Assembly: GCA_008921705.1 (NCBI GenBank)
Contig: VFFE01007649.1
Span: 696,652 to 760,651 of the forward strand
Origin: Burhinus oedicnemus
Taxonomy: Eukaryota; Chordata; Aves; Charadriiformes; Burhinidae
DNA length: 64,000 bases
Direction: 5' to 3'
Shown here: piece after piece, positions 47,829 through 60,766 of the stretch
Layout: every line of letters begins with the position of its first letter
How positions within the stretch are numbered: the first letter of the stretch is position 1
Program-made: the position numbers and the translations under genes
Notes under the pieces: generated by a model
What the model saw: only the letters and a program-made list of their open reading frames with translations
Told to the model about the DNA's origin: nothing
Databases searched by the model: none

Positions 47829-49055
47829 AACATTCTTTAGATCACAAAAGGGGAAATGTATGTACAAACAAAAACAAGGGAAGTCAATCCATGAAGTAAG
47901 CTCTTTTGGGGAGTGTTTCCTACCTACCACTGAAGTGTCTGACTAGAAGCATGTGTAACTTTTAAAATGTATATAATTTGTTGTCAATATAGGCAAACAT
48001 TTTAACAATTCTGATTTAAAAAGAACCCTGCAATTGCTACAAACTAGCAGATTTCTGGAACGTAAGTTGAGACATTGGGTCATCTGTGAAGTTATATGGG
48101 GTAGATCAGTAGAAGTTTTGAGGAACATGGAAATTACTTCTAGGTCAGTGGATTAAAAGTCATCCTTCCTGTGTGGCTGTGACTTATTCACTACAGTGAA
48201 CAGTGTGGTAACCATTGAAAAGCCAGATATGCTCCTTTGATATGGTATTTGAAGCACAAAACAGAGTTTGGAGTCTCTTGCGATATTATTTGGTAAAAGT
48301 ACAAACGCTATCAGTGTAAGATGCTGAGGAAGGGTTTTGCTGGTTTGACTAGATAAGGAAAACAAGCACATCACAATTTCTGGCATCAGCACTATGTAGA
48401 GAGAATTGGGAATATCAGTTGGAATTCAACCTGAAGCCAAAACTGCCATTGCAAACATTAAGGCATGCTATCAGGTCATTAGGGAAGCTGTATCTTTGCT
48501 GATGACCACAAGTGTGGACCTGGCATGGCAGAAGCTGCTGCAGACCACAGCCACAGTTTCAGCTGTCTGTTGGCCTCATTTCCACAAGTCTGATGTGTAT
48601 CCATTTGCTGTACTTACTAGTGTGCCTTACACTGTTTAGTCTAAAGGTTATCAGCCGATTCCCAAGGCAAAAGCCAGTTAACATCAATGTTTGTAGGTAT
48701 TAACTAGGCTATTGAAATCTGTGAATTGTCTGGTAAATGTCTTCCGAAGTTTCTAATAATCTCAAGGTGTCTCTGCATTACTGAGCAAACTGTTAGGCAA
48801 AGATGTGTTGTGGACATAGTTATCCTAACATAACACAGCATCAGATGCACCAAGAAGCTGGTGACTGATTATATTGTCTCCCAGAAGGAAAGTATAGTTT
48901 GGTTACAATGAGACAGGGCTCAGAATATCACTTTTATAGTAGCTTTCGAGTTGGGGCTTATTGTCAAGTCAAAACATATTGTGCTATAACTTTATTTAGC
49001 TATAAACAGTGCAGCTTGTCCAGGGACTCTAGAAAGGAGCTATAAATTAGTAGGA
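47829..49055. other. Non-coding stretch
   Basis: No repeat recognised. The 77-codon plus frame at 48406-48639 has fairly balanced composition but no start context, splice sites or known domain that I can recognise. Confidence 0.5.
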
Positions 49056-49641
49056 CTTCGCCATGGTTTAACCCCAGCCAGCAGCTAAGCACCACAGAGT
49101 CCCCCACAGTGGGATGGGGGAGAGAATCGGAAGAGCAAAATTGAGAAAACTCATGGATTGAGATAAAAACAGTTTAATAGGTAAAGCAAAAGCTCCATGC
49201 ACAAGCAAAGGAAAATAAGGAATTCATTCACTACTTCCCATCAGCAGGCAGGTGTTCAGCCGTGTCCAGGAAAGCAGGGCTCCATCACATGTCATGGTTA
49301 CTTGTGAAGACAAACGCCATCGCTCCGAATGTCCCTCCTTTCCTCCTTCTTCTCCCAGCTTTATATGCTGAGCATGATGTCATATGATATGGAATATGCC
49401 TTTGGTCAGCTGGGGTCAGCTGTCCCGGCTGTGTCTCCTCCCAACTTCTTGTGCACCTTCAGCCTGCTCTCTGGTGGGGCAGTATGAAGAGCAGAAAAGG
49501 CCTTGACTCTGTGCAAGCACTACTTAGCAGTAACTGAAACATCCCTGTGTTATCAACACTGTTTTCAGCGCAAATCCAAAACACAGCCCCATAGTAGCTA
49601 CTATGAAGAAAATTAACTCTATCCCAGCCAAAACCAGTGCA
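49056..49641 (-). mobile_element. Second solo LTR, same orientation, different subfamily
   Basis: About 585 bases. In minus orientation it starts near TGCACTGGTTTTGGCTGG and ends near GGGGTTAAACCATGG. It shows the same group layout as the LTR at 41101: a GATAGAGTTAA start block, CATAGTAGCTACTATG, GGCATATTCCATATC, a TATAAAG box at 49359-49365 and the GTTAAACC end. The two LTRs differ heavily and cannot be paired as one provirus. No internal region or clear target duplication is visible, so it is read as an independent solo LTR. Its TATA box is better kept than in the first copy. Confidence 0.8.
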
Positions 49642-51604
49642 GACATTAACAAATGCACTCATTCTACTGAGCTCAGGACTCCTTTGGCTCATGCTAATGA
49701 AACCCAACAGTATAATTTAATTATCTGTTGCAAGAAAGTCACAAACATAGCAAACTGACTTTTATTCAGAGCAGTCACACAGTTCTAAGACAACTGAGTG
49801 AAAATGTGACATCTTCAGCTGGAGGAAACAGAAAACATGGAAATATTGGCTTAGTCATTCACCTAACAATTGCCAGTCAGACTAATAAGAATCCAGGGAA
49901 AAGCTCTACAAGCACTTTTAAATCTTGATTTATTTGCAGTTCAGTTCACTACTGTCTACTATGAATACTGTAGCTACTGGGATGAGATAAGCATGTATGA
50001 TAGCAACTAATGCAGGTAGAAGCGATTGAACTGTAGTACCGAAGTAAGTGAGAATATAAATTCATAGAAATTCTCTCAAAAATATGTCAGAGCCTTTCTG
50101 GGGTGGACTGTGTTTTAAGCCACAAACTAACTAAACTTGACCATGTGTTTTGGAGACCTAGTAAGTGACACACGGGGACATAGAGACCAAATAGAAGAGA
50201 GGTCATGAAAAATACCTGATGTTTCAGATAGTTATTTGATTGAAACTTTTTACCAGTATCTATATAGAAGCATCACAGCTGGAGTTCTGGAAGTAGATAA
50301 ATAGGCAGATAAAGCAACATTACAGGCAAACCTGTGTCATTTTCTCATGTCATTTATGTAGCTTTTCCGGAAAGAAGAATTCTGTTATCACATTTTCATC
50401 TGGGCACAAGAGCTTTGTATCTTGGGTGGCTAAATCAATAACTAGAATCGCTGAAGCTCTAGTGGGGCAGTGGGAAGGAAAAAGGAAGGAGTATACAACA
50501 AGCTGTTCATTACAGGAAGGTATATAGAATGGGGAATTGCTACTATCACAGCTATGGAGGAGTAATATCAACATTTAGAAATAAGTTAGCTCCCTTGTGC
50601 CAGCTTTCAGAAGAGTGCATCAGTAGTGGATTTAAAAAAATAATAATGCAAACCACAGTGGTACCATATTGTGTGTAATTTTGTCACTTTAAATAAATGT
50701 GACAAAAGTGGTATATGATAAATAGATGGATTCCCAAGTGAATCTGCTTTAGCACGATTATGTCTGGGGGTTTGGTGAACTCTCCTTCTCAATTGTATTT
50801 GTTGAGAAAAAACAGAATATTTGAAGGAATAAAGATATGTATTGCCTTGACTCTTTATTCCTGTTCAGTGTTCAGGTTTAAAAGGAAAATCTATCAATTC
50901 GGTTAGGAGAGCGACAGTCCTATACACAAGTCTAGAAACCAGTAGACCAGAGGAACAACATCCCTAGAGAAGTCTTTGTAGTTCTGCATATTCCATCCTT
51001 CTCTGAGATTCTGTTTCTTTTCCCATGTCTTGGATGTGTCTCAGGAATGAATTGCAGACAGAGTGCAAACAAAAATAACAATATTTCCCATAAGGCTTGC
51101 TTCTAGATCTTCTTCTTGCTGAGGGTTTAAAAAAACCCCAAAAACCCAGCTGGTGTTTCAGAAGCAAAGTGATTCACAATGCAATGAATGTTGACCAGAC
51201 TCTCTGCTAATGCATTTATAATTTTGATTGGAAACCAAATCTTTTAGTAAAAAGACAAAATCAAACTTTTACCAAAACAAGATATCTTGCTTTGTTACCA
51301 AGACCTCAAATGAAAGAAAAGTGGTTATGAGTAGGAACAAAATTGCACCATCAATTTTGAATAACACTAATCACTTTGTTTCTCTTTATAGTAACACTAA
51401 TAGTTTACTCTTAGAGTTTAAGTACCATGACTTTATATAGAGTTTTACAAAATCCTCTCTCTGTCGTGTCCTCTTGCTTCACACAGAGAACATTTTATGG
51501 GATCTTGTGTTTCTGGTGTTTAGGACCAAATCCATTCTGGATTCCATACAAACTACTGTACTACAGGAGTACAAATTGCTTTTTGAGTTAGGCAGGACAA
51601 TACA

Positions 51605-51665
51605 TAATTAAAAATAAAAATAAAATGAGATTAAAATAAGATAAAATAAACCAAAACAAAATAAC
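51605..51665. repeat. AAAAT/AAAAC low-complexity tract
   Basis: Repeated AAAAT and AAAAC-like units over about 60 bases. Confidence 0.8.
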
Positions 51666-54600
51666 ATAGGGGTCATAACACAGCTGACAGACTTACTACC
51701 CTCATCCCCCAACTCAAACTATGTAGTGAAATCCATGTGTTTTTTCTGGTGGTACATTAAAATGCAGGAACTTTGAAACACTGGAAGCGGGCAAAACTAT
51801 GTCCTAAATGTCCAAGGAAGCTGTTGTCTATGCAAGATGATGGCCAAAGTTTTAAGAATGTATGGGACTTGGTAGATGGAAGAGTGCTCTGGCTTCACGT
51901 GTGTGAAAGGGAATGAATAAGGGGAGGTCACACAGAAGAAGGAAAACTGTTTGCTGGCGGCAATTAATGATTTCTTGAAGAACCAGCTGTAATTTCAAGA
52001 GTGGATTTTACAGAAACATGTTGCAGAGCCCTGAGTATTTGGGATATGTTTGGCTGGACACAAGGTCACTGAATCTGTGCTTGATCCACTGCTGGAAGAA
52101 AATAGCTTTGTATTAGATCTATCCTGCTTTAAAGATCTTTGTAACTGCAAAGAAGACCCCAGTATCATGTATCTTAGTTGTGCACGTTAACGTGGACATA
52201 ATGGAGATTGTCTTTGGATGGTCTGTGTTTGACCTTTTTTCCCATTTTCTTTATAATGTGTGTGTATGTATACACTTGAAACTGTAGTTGAAGAGGACCT
52301 TTTGAACCTGTGGTTAACTGGAGTGACGTACCACCTCTTGGAGAGAAGTAGGAGTTTTTTGTGGGATCAGTATTAAGCCTGACTCCTGTCTGCACTGTGT
52401 GAGTCAGCTCAAAATGAATATTACCTTATACTAAGAACAGATAGTACGCTAATGTTAATTAGAGAAATTGGGCTGTTTGATTAATTGAGGCAATGAAGTT
52501 ATGCAAGGTATTGTGTTCGGGATTTATTTAACGTGTATTGTAAGTGTGCATTAAGAAGGAGATTGTAGTTTAGCACTGACATATTGTGTCCTCAAAATCA
52601 ATGTCATTGATCAGATTTTCTTGAGCAAAACCCAGTGCAAACATGCTTTAGACATTTAGGTTATCTATGTGCAAAATTAAACAATAATGATCCATAATTT
52701 AAACTATATTGTTTTATGGACTTTTCGGGGAAGTCCACAGAAACCATGTAAAAAGCATGTCATTTCAAGTGCAGTGGAAACAAACCTCTCTAAATACTAT
52801 TTATCTCAGTAAATGCTTCCTTTCCTTCAGCCGTAGCCTTCTTGCCTTTTGTTTATTTTCCCACAAAACTGCTGCCTACAATAAAGACTAGATATCAAGT
52901 TCTATTGTGTTTTCTGTTGTTAATATGAACTAGATTCTTATTATTTAACTCCTTCATGAATGATTTTTCAACTGTTGGTAAAGAAATTGTATGAAAGTTG
53001 AGTGGTGCATTTTACCATAATTTATTGAGTTGCTTTGCAATATTAGGTGCTGAATTAAAAAACATAAAATCAGTGCAGATGCAATATTAAATAACATTGG
53101 ACCTTTTAGTTCAGTAAACTGAATACAATACTGTATTTTAAATAGTGGAAAAGATAAGAAAAGAGCATTCATCTCTCCCCCCATCTCAGTAGAACTATTT
53201 TGTGAAAATTGGTATGCACTATGCAGAAGTTTTCAGGATATTAGATGCTTGAGTGCATGCCACAATCAAATTTCGCCAGTTTACAGAGATAGGTATAAAA
53301 GCGTTTGCTCCATCTAGTTGTAATTCTGCTTTTCATTTTATACTTTATACTTTGTTGTATATGTCAAGAAATTCACTCATTTTGACTTTTTTTGCATGAA
53401 TTTTTGGGTAAATGAAGTTATGTCTAAGATGATCTGTCAAATGAAACAGTATTTTTACTGGCCTCTGTGGTCTTAAGATGGGCATGAAAGAAACCTTTCT
53501 CTGAATCTCATGATTTTGGCTGCTTTTAGGTCTGACTTGTAATATAAGAAGGGTGTTAGGGAGTCTTAATATACTCTTCAATTTGCTCATATTCTTTTGA
53601 GTGATTTAGTTTAAGTTACACTATATCAAGATATGTAAACCCTTGTAAACCAAATTATTCAGTCCAATGGTTTCTTCACAAATGTACATTCTTGGTAACA
53701 CAGTTAATGTTAAATACTTCCATTCTTGAAAAGTGCAGAGAATGGAGTAGAACAACAAACAGCCAGAAACAGGAGACCCCTTAAGAATGTGCAGATTACT
53801 GATGGAGGTCAGCTGAAGCAGCTTTGCAGTTGTGTGATAGTTCATTTGCTCAAGGGGTGTATATGTTTGGCAAGCTCTGAAATTTGATGTCAGTCTGAAG
53901 ACTTGCAAGAATAGAAATTACTTAGCTATAAAGGCTCCTTGTGTGAACATTTTCTCTCTTTTATTTCCTTGAAACCAAATGCTGCATTTGGATTCCTTTG
54001 CTATTTACCCAAAACATTCAGAACCTCAGGGCTAAACAAATAAGACATTCCCAGAATGCCTAAGTTCTCAGATTAAGTACATGAGGAATACTTTGCTGGC
54101 ATCAGAAAAGGAAATGTGCTTTCTATGGAATTAGTAGATGGATAAATACATAGCAAGTCAGAAAACATGATTATGGTTATCTTCCTTTCCCTCATTATTC
54201 CTGAATAAGTTCATAAATCCTGTATAAGGAAGATTATATTGCTTGGAAACACTGAACTGAGCAGTGTGATTCAAAGCAGTCACTGGAGATATTGCAAAAA
54301 TGACATTTTAGCCTTGCTTTTTTTGAAACGTGGTTGCCAAAAGTGAAGCAGTTAAACCACTTATGATACTGAAGTGCATGGACGACCTGCATAAAATCTG
54401 AGCAGTGGCACCTCCCATTGACACTAAAAGCAATTTTGCCTGAGTAGCAAATAAAGGGAAACAGACAGAAGAGAGAGACAGATGTAACTCTGCAACAGCA
54501 GTCTAAATAAAGAAGTCCCCATGCAATCCAAACTTGAAAATACTTTTCTATGTCATTAATAACATGAATTTAGAGGCTTTGCTATGCTCATTTGAGCTGG

Positions 54601-55713
54601 GACACAGCAGCCTTTTGAAAAAATAGTTTTATATCCACTAGCTATTTTTTTTTTTGTTTTATAGGTGATGCCTCCACGTGGTTTCTTATGGAGGTCTTTC
54701 TGATATTCAAAGATACTTGACAATTCTTCTTTGCATTAAATTTACCTTAAAGATGTTGCATACAACAATGTTGATATAACTGCATACAATTGCCCTGGCT
54801 GCAGCTTTGCTGTTTCTGTACTTGGCCTGGCTCTCATCATGGCCAAGGTAGGTAGCTCTCCAAGGCAGCAGAACCCTGGGGACAGCTAAACAGCCTTGGG
54901 CTTGCTGCCTGATTTTGTTATGTCAGAGCACTAGCGGAAGGCAGCAGACTTGATGCAGACAGACAGATGCTGCTGGGGCTGGTGAATGATCCGTTCCCAG
55001 CAGTACTAGTCAGTGTTTCCTGCTCTGTATCCGTCATATTCCTGGTAGATGCAGTGGGACCAACTCTGCAAGGACTTCTCCATCTGGCCCCCTTCCTCCT
55101 TCCCTTTCAGGTATCAGGATGTCCTTCACTTCTACTCCACTTCTTACTCCTGCTTCCTTACAACAACCCATTTCCTCGGAGTACAGTTCAAATGTGCCTT
55201 TACTGCAAGAAGTCTTGAATGGGCTCAGTGGTGAACTCTACAAATAACCGTGCCGGATGTGGCCATGTTCAACACCCAGAGCTGACTGTTTGACAGCTTT
55301 CCTCCCTATTAGTATGGTGGTTAGGCCCTGCTATGAAAACCAGTTAAACAGTGGAGGTAGGTTCTGGAGCCGTGATTCCTTTTCTGGCCCTGGCAAAGGT
55401 TTCCTTCACAGTTTTACATGAAATCTGTTAGCTCCACTGTACTTCAGTCTTATCGATATAATAGGGATTTCTACTTTCCGGCTCTGCATGGATGTTGCAG
55501 AAGATGGACTACAAAGGGGAATGTGAAAGTCTAGGTTCTGGGAAAAAAAACTAAGCACAAAAGAAGCATAGCTTTCCGTTTAGATGCATAGATTATACAT
55601 ATAGTGTTGCACAGATAGTAAGACAATAGAATATAAAGATGTAACACAATAAAAGTGGAGCTTTTAGTGCAATTCTATCAGTTACATTCCTAAAGCAAGC
55701 ACCTTGGGGTGTT

Positions 55714-55753
55714 GAATAAACATCCATAGTATGGAATAAACATCCATACTATT
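55714..55753. repeat. 20-bp tandem repeat with internal palindrome
   Basis: GAATAAACATCCATA occurs at 55714-55728 and again at 55734-55748, a 20-base spacing. ATAGTATGG (55726-55734) and CCATACTAT (55744-55752) are perfect inverted copies around nine bases. Confidence 0.85.
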
Positions 55754-55909
55754 ACTAAGTACAAAATTGCATACTGGATGAAAGCTAAGTCTTTTTCTAC
55801 TAAAACATTAAAATACTGTTGTGTGACATGTGATGTGCAGATTCCAGGAAGTGCAAAATTCACTTGATAACTTTCTTTTCTATAGAAATGAACTTCACTG
55901 ATCCCAGCA

Positions 55910-56170
55910 CAGTAATAAATGGTAGTAATACTCAGAACAACAGTAGTACTTTGAGCTTATACAGCACCTTTAGCTGTAGTTTTTTAAATCATTTTACAAA
56001 AATAATTAGCTCAGCTTCTCAACCTACTGAGAAGTACACTTAGCAAGTCCTTTATTTGTATTCTATCTATGGAAGCAATGAGGTACTGAGAAATAAATGA
56101 TTTTCCATAAGTTCATGAAGCATTCAGTAATTCAGATGAGGACCCCTGCAAGATCTGGATTCCTCTCTTC
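55910..56170 (-). mobile_element. MIR/L2-like ancient SINE fragment
   Basis: The plus strand follows the reverse-complement order of MIR: a TAGTAATACTCAGAACA start, an ATACAGCACCTTTA block, AATCATTTTACAAAAAT, then GAGGTACTGAGAAATAAATG, a TTTTCCATAAG string and GATCTGGATTCCT near the end. Each matches a block of the old family loosely, in the expected order. High divergence fits an ancient amniote repeat. Confidence 0.5.
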
Positions 56171-56784
56171 TGTTCTCAATTACTTCCGTTTCTCTAGAAG
56201 ACACTGCTAGAAAAACTGAAAAGCTGCTACATAGAAAAAAATACCTAGGGACGAAAAAAATTATCCCCTTCTCCTCCCCCATACCAATAATAAAGGGAAA
56301 TCATACCTGTGGACTGAATATGAAGTCAGATTTATAGAATTATTTACTCTGCAATAGACTAAAAATTAGTTTCCATGGCAACCACTGCACCTTCTGAAAT
56401 ACAGAATACCTTTACAATAAACATAAATACAACACAACAAAATCTTTAACATATTTCTTATTATTTTTAATAAATAAGTTTATGCTGCATATAAACATAT
56501 ATTAAAAGATCTTTCATATATTTTTTAATACTGGGTTCTGAAATATTTTCATTTTTAGAAAGGAATTAATATTTGTTATCAACGATGGCCCTTGTATGTT
56601 GTTCCTGAGAGGATATTACCAGAAAAACAGTGGCTTAAGAATGCTGCTGATGTATGATATGTGTAAAGCTGGAAGTCCATGATAGTTGTCTTACTAAGAT
56701 TTTATGATTTATATGGTTCACATCTCTAACACTGAGGAAGGATTTAAATGAAGAATAATATTTTTAGTATTGATCATGTGTTGA
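56171..56784. other. AT-rich non-coding stretch
   Basis: No gene or repeat recognised; a very AT-rich patch lies at 56400-56560. Confidence 0.55.
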
Positions 56785-56860
56785 TGATTGTCCGGCTTTG
56801 AGTGGGAAATTGGATTAAATGACATCTCTTGCAGCCCGTATTTCTATGATTTTATGATTC
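56785..56860 (+). mobile_element. CR1 3' terminal remnant, plus strand
   Basis: Only the end of the CR1 3' UTR remains: GGATTAAATGACATCTCTTGCAG, corresponding to the usual 'ggactagatgatctccagag' type block, then a tail with two TTCTATGAT/TTTATGATTC octamer-like units. Under 80 bases long. Confidence 0.7.
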
Positions 56861-59800
56861 ATTCTCTTATGAATGCATTTGTGCTCGTTTCAAAGTCTCA
56901 TGTCTCATATAGGTACTTCTACCTTAAATGATGTAAAGCTGTATTTAAAAGATTATGAAACATGCCAGATATGTGACAGAAGTCATGGTACAGATGTTCT
57001 TTTGAGAAAGAGTTGATGGAGGAAGTCTGAGCAATTTTAATTTGATTTCTTTGATTTGTCAAAAAAAAAAAAAAAAAGGAACCAAGTATATTCTACTAGA
57101 ATTCCTCTGGAAACAGGGTAAATTCGGTTTACTTATATGTAATCTGCTTGGAAAAGTGCCAAGTTCTTCCTGTCCTAAATCAAACTGTTTGGTATCATGC
57201 ACCCAAGTATCCATAACCTTGCAATAGTCAGGGAGAAGGTTGCTGCCAGGAGCAGAAACCCTGAAGTTCTGGAGATTTTGGATTCAGCAAAACCATAGAT
57301 GAACCTCAGGATTCCAAGGTTTTCCTCTCATGAAGAATTTAAATAAGCCTGTCTTTCACCCTTGGTTCAGAACAGAACTGAATTTTAAGGTGTCCATGGA
57401 ATGGAATTAATGCTTTAGTGAAGACTGAGGGCAAACACAGTTGCGTAATATGTAGCAGAAACCTCTGTAAGAATCCACGACTGTATAACTTCTTCTCTCA
57501 TTCTCTCTATAAGTAATTATGTATTTTCAGGTATGGCACAGAGGTGAGTTACTTTTTTTTTTTTTAAAATGCTCCTTATACTGTGCTCGAATATGCTAAG
57601 ATTGTTTATTTGCTATGTTTGAATGCAAGAAATAATTTTAATTTTGTAACATGTCTATAAAAAGTAAGCAGATTTTTGTGACTTGACACAGAACTGCATC
57701 AGAATAATTCCACAAGTTGTTAGTACATAAGGGATTGATTCAGAAACAAAACAGCATTCTCAAATGTGAATGTGGTGTTTTGTTCTAAGCAAGGCATGAA
57801 GAGAACAGTCAAGAAAAGTTCATAGCAGAAAGGAAAGAGGCACAGGAGGGTTTATTAGACTAAATGAGACTATTTATTCACTGCTGTAGTGAGCTGAAAA
57901 GTTATCTTACATAATTTTCTGTAGCTGAAGGTTTCATGTGAATTAAGCCTACCTTGTGCTCATTGTCTGTTGCTTGAAGCATGAAGAAGGGTTAATTTAT
58001 TGCAGCAGGCTTCAGTAGCAATGCCTGGCAGTTTAACACAGTACATACGTACTCCTTTAGTAGCTGTCATGCACTTCTAGTGATTTTTCTATCCAGAAAG
58101 CTCATTATGCTCTTTAAACTCAGGTGATAGTACCTTACACTTCAGACACTAGATAGAGATGTCTGAGGTTCCTCTGTTATTAATAAGTAGTGACAAGTGA
58201 AATAAAGATATTTCGTGCTGCAGAATGTTTTGACATTTCCATTCTTTGTAACAGGATGGGGCAAACACTGGAAACTGTGGATATCTTGTTGGAAAAATTT
58301 GTAATACTTGCTTCCTATCAAAATATGAAAGTATTTTGGCAGAATTCAGCTGATCCTCAAGACTTCAGTTATCACTAGTAACTCTTCCTATAGTCAAGGG
58401 AAAAAAATGGGCACTTCTAGTGTACAATCCTAAACCATATACCCAAGATTAATGAGTGTAGTTGTTCTCTAGAAATGTTGACTCCTATCTGCTGTCTATA
58501 GAATTCTGGGCTGTTTTTCTCTGGTGTAACATGCATTGTAGCCAGCTAAAGTTGTTGAGATAAATCCTATCCTTAATTTCAAATTTTTAATCAAAACAAA
58601 ACCTTTTTGATATGTACCAATTTAATGAATTGTGGAATGTTCTGTTTGATATGAACCAAACTGCTTGAGTTCAAATTGGTTTAATGGTAAACTGCCTTTT
58701 GGCCAGAGTAATGTCTTCATTTAGGAGAGCTGAAGACATAGAAACCTGATGTCTCATTGTCCACAGACTTTCCCATTGAAGTACAACTTACATGGTGCAC
58801 TGGGTCATAGAATCTCCCCACACCGGGAGAAATAATTATAAGGTAGAAGGTCCTTTCAAGGAAATAGCTAATAGGAAAACATCAAGACCTATAAGAGAGT
58901 GGAAAAAAAAGAGAAAGATTAAGTTTAATGTTGTATTGAAATGATACGAAATAAAACACATCTGTTCCATTTAAAAAGAGGAAATTCTCATACATGTGTC
59001 AAAATTACTCTAAATAACACATCTTAGTTGGTTTTTCTCAAGGGAAAACAGCAAATTCCCAGTAAAAGTAGTATTTCTTCCCTATATTCTCAAAGCTAAT
59101 GTTTTTCCTTAGACAATCATTAAAGAAAGCCAGAAAAAATTTACACTGGCTAGACTGAGGATCTATACCGGTTACCTGGTGACACAACAGCATTTGGTGA
59201 GTTCTCTCTTGTTCCTTTGCAAAAAAGTATGAGAAGGATTGAACAGGGAATAGAAATCCCTCTTGTGTATACTCTACAACAGTAGTATGCCATTTAATCA
59301 TGAAGCCTCATGACGAAATTTTACTGACTCCTCCCTCTTGAAAAATCTACATTATTAATCTCTAATTATTACTATACTGTTTTGTTTTGGGTTTTTTTGC
59401 CATAGTTAAATTGCTGCATTTACCTGTAACTTCTTAAAAAGTATAATACACCACAAAAAATGTATTTCCAAATGTAACAAAACCATGATAGTTATTCAGT
59501 TATTCAACACTGTTAGCAGCTAAGCATGAAAAAGAAAGAAGAACAAAAACAAGAAGAAAAGAAGGAGTACTCCCAATCCCAAGATATTTGATTTACATTT
59601 CACCCTCAAACAACATTAAAATGATGTTAGTTTCACAGAACTGGATTGGGAGGTACTGAAAAGGTACTAAAAGGAATGACAGTTCCAGGGGTCCTTAAAA
59701 ATATTTTTATTGTGAAAATGAAATATTTGAAATAGAATTGTGATTTCTGAAAACAAAACAGATAAAATTCTGAAAAGCAAAATCACAATATTTTATGGGG

Positions 59801-60039
59801 AAGAATAATATTACTGAATGGAAATAATTAAAACATAATTACATACTTGTGGATTATTATTTAACGTAGTTTAAAATTCTAGCAATAATAACATTACAAG
59901 CAAGGATCTGAAGGAGATCTTCATTATGCTCATTGGTTTCTTTCTCATGTCAGTCAGATCAGACCAAAAATTAAATGAGTTTTAGGTTATTTTTTTTTCC
60001 CTATGCAAAAAAGAGAATCAATTGAACTTCTAAACAAAT
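56861..60039. other. AT-rich non-coding stretch
   Basis: No gene. Contains an A17 run (57061-57077), a T run near 57552 and a purine-rich patch at 59526-59570. Chance frames only. Confidence 0.55.
57061..57077. repeat. A17 homopolymer
   Basis: Seventeen consecutive A residues; no attached retroelement is recognised. Confidence 0.95.
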
Positions 60040-60742
60040 CTTTATACCTCTTTTCAGGTAGTTGAAGAGAGCGATAAGGTCTTCCCTGAGCCTTCTTTTC
60101 TCCAGACTAAACAACCCCCATTCCTTCAGCCCACCTTATAAGACTTGTTCTCTAGACCCCTCACCAGCTTCATTGCCCTTCTCTGGACACGCTCCAGCAC
60201 CTCAATGTCTTTCTTGTAGTGAGGGGCCCAGAACCGAACACAGTAATTCGAGGTGCAGTCTCACCAGTGCAGACTACATAGGGACAATCTCTCCTGTAGT
60301 CCTGCTGGCCACACTATTCCTGATACACACCAGGATGCTATTGGCCTTCTTGGCCACCTGGGCACACTGCTGGCTCATACTGAGCCGGCTGTTGACCAAC
60401 ACTCCCAAGGTCCTTTTCCACTGGGCAGCTTTCCAGCCACTCCTCCCCAAGCCTGTAAAGCTGCATGGGGCTATTATGACCCAAGCACAGGACCCAGCAC
60501 TTGGCCTTGTTGAACCTCATATCATTGGCCTCAGCCCATCAATCCAGCCTGTCCAGATTCCTCTGTAGAGCTTTCCTTCCCTCAAGCAGATCAACACTCC
60601 TGCTTAATTCGGTGTCATCTGCAAATTTACTGAGGGTGCACTCAATCCCCTCATCCAGATCATTGATAAAGATATTAAACAGAACTGACCTCGGTACTGA
60701 GCCCTGGGGAACACCACTTGTGACCAGCTGCCAACTGAATAT
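60040..60742 (-). mobile_element. CR1 LINE internal fragment lacking its 3' end, minus strand
   Basis: On the minus strand it starts near RT motif B (T-S-G-V-P-Q-G-S-V at about 60700-60740) and runs through motif C, thumb and the start of the C-terminal region, then stops at about 60040, before the ORF end, 3' UTR and tail. CR1 copies normally keep the 3' end, so this one has probably lost it by a later deletion. GC content is higher and divergence lower than in the copy at 7634. Frameshifts separate at least three pieces. Confidence 0.9.
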
Positions 60743-60766
60743 TTCTACCTGTATATCTACGATCAA
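60539..60766 (-). pseudogene. CR1 RT fragment with motif C kept
   Basis: A 75-codon open piece. The first ten or so residues are flanking DNA. Then come motif B (T-S-G-V-P-Q-G-S-V), the block [12 protein letters not shown], and motif C F-A-D-D-T-E-L at 60614-60625 with both catalytic aspartates intact. The usual Lys after Thr is Glu. The frame ends soon after, at L-D-R-L-D. Motif A and the rest of the RT are absent, so it is inactive. A second piece in another frame (60338-60520) continues with the thumb-region motif beginning R-F-N-K-A-K-C. Confidence 0.9.

Larger units (their letters stand above)
49642..55909. other. Long AT-rich non-coding stretch
   Basis: No gene or clear transposon. Contains an AAAAT-rich patch (51605-51665), an A/C tract (51126-51149), a T run (54644-54654) and a 20-base tandem repeat (55714-55753). 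The frames around 54967-55234 lie in a GC-richer patch starting near 54790 but are not recognisable. Confidence 0.5.

Noticed and set aside
48406..48639. 77-codon frame with balanced composition, possible exon
   Set aside because: I recognise no family and see no convincing splice sites; kept only as a remark in the stretch description.
41101..49641. A single provirus bounded by the two LTRs
   Set aside because: The LTRs are too different, and the DNA between them is CR1 and unique sequence with no retroviral genes.
54790..55260. GC-richer patch with a donor-like CAAGGTAGGT, possible exon
   Set aside because: No matching acceptor, no recognisable protein, and frames on the same strand disagree.
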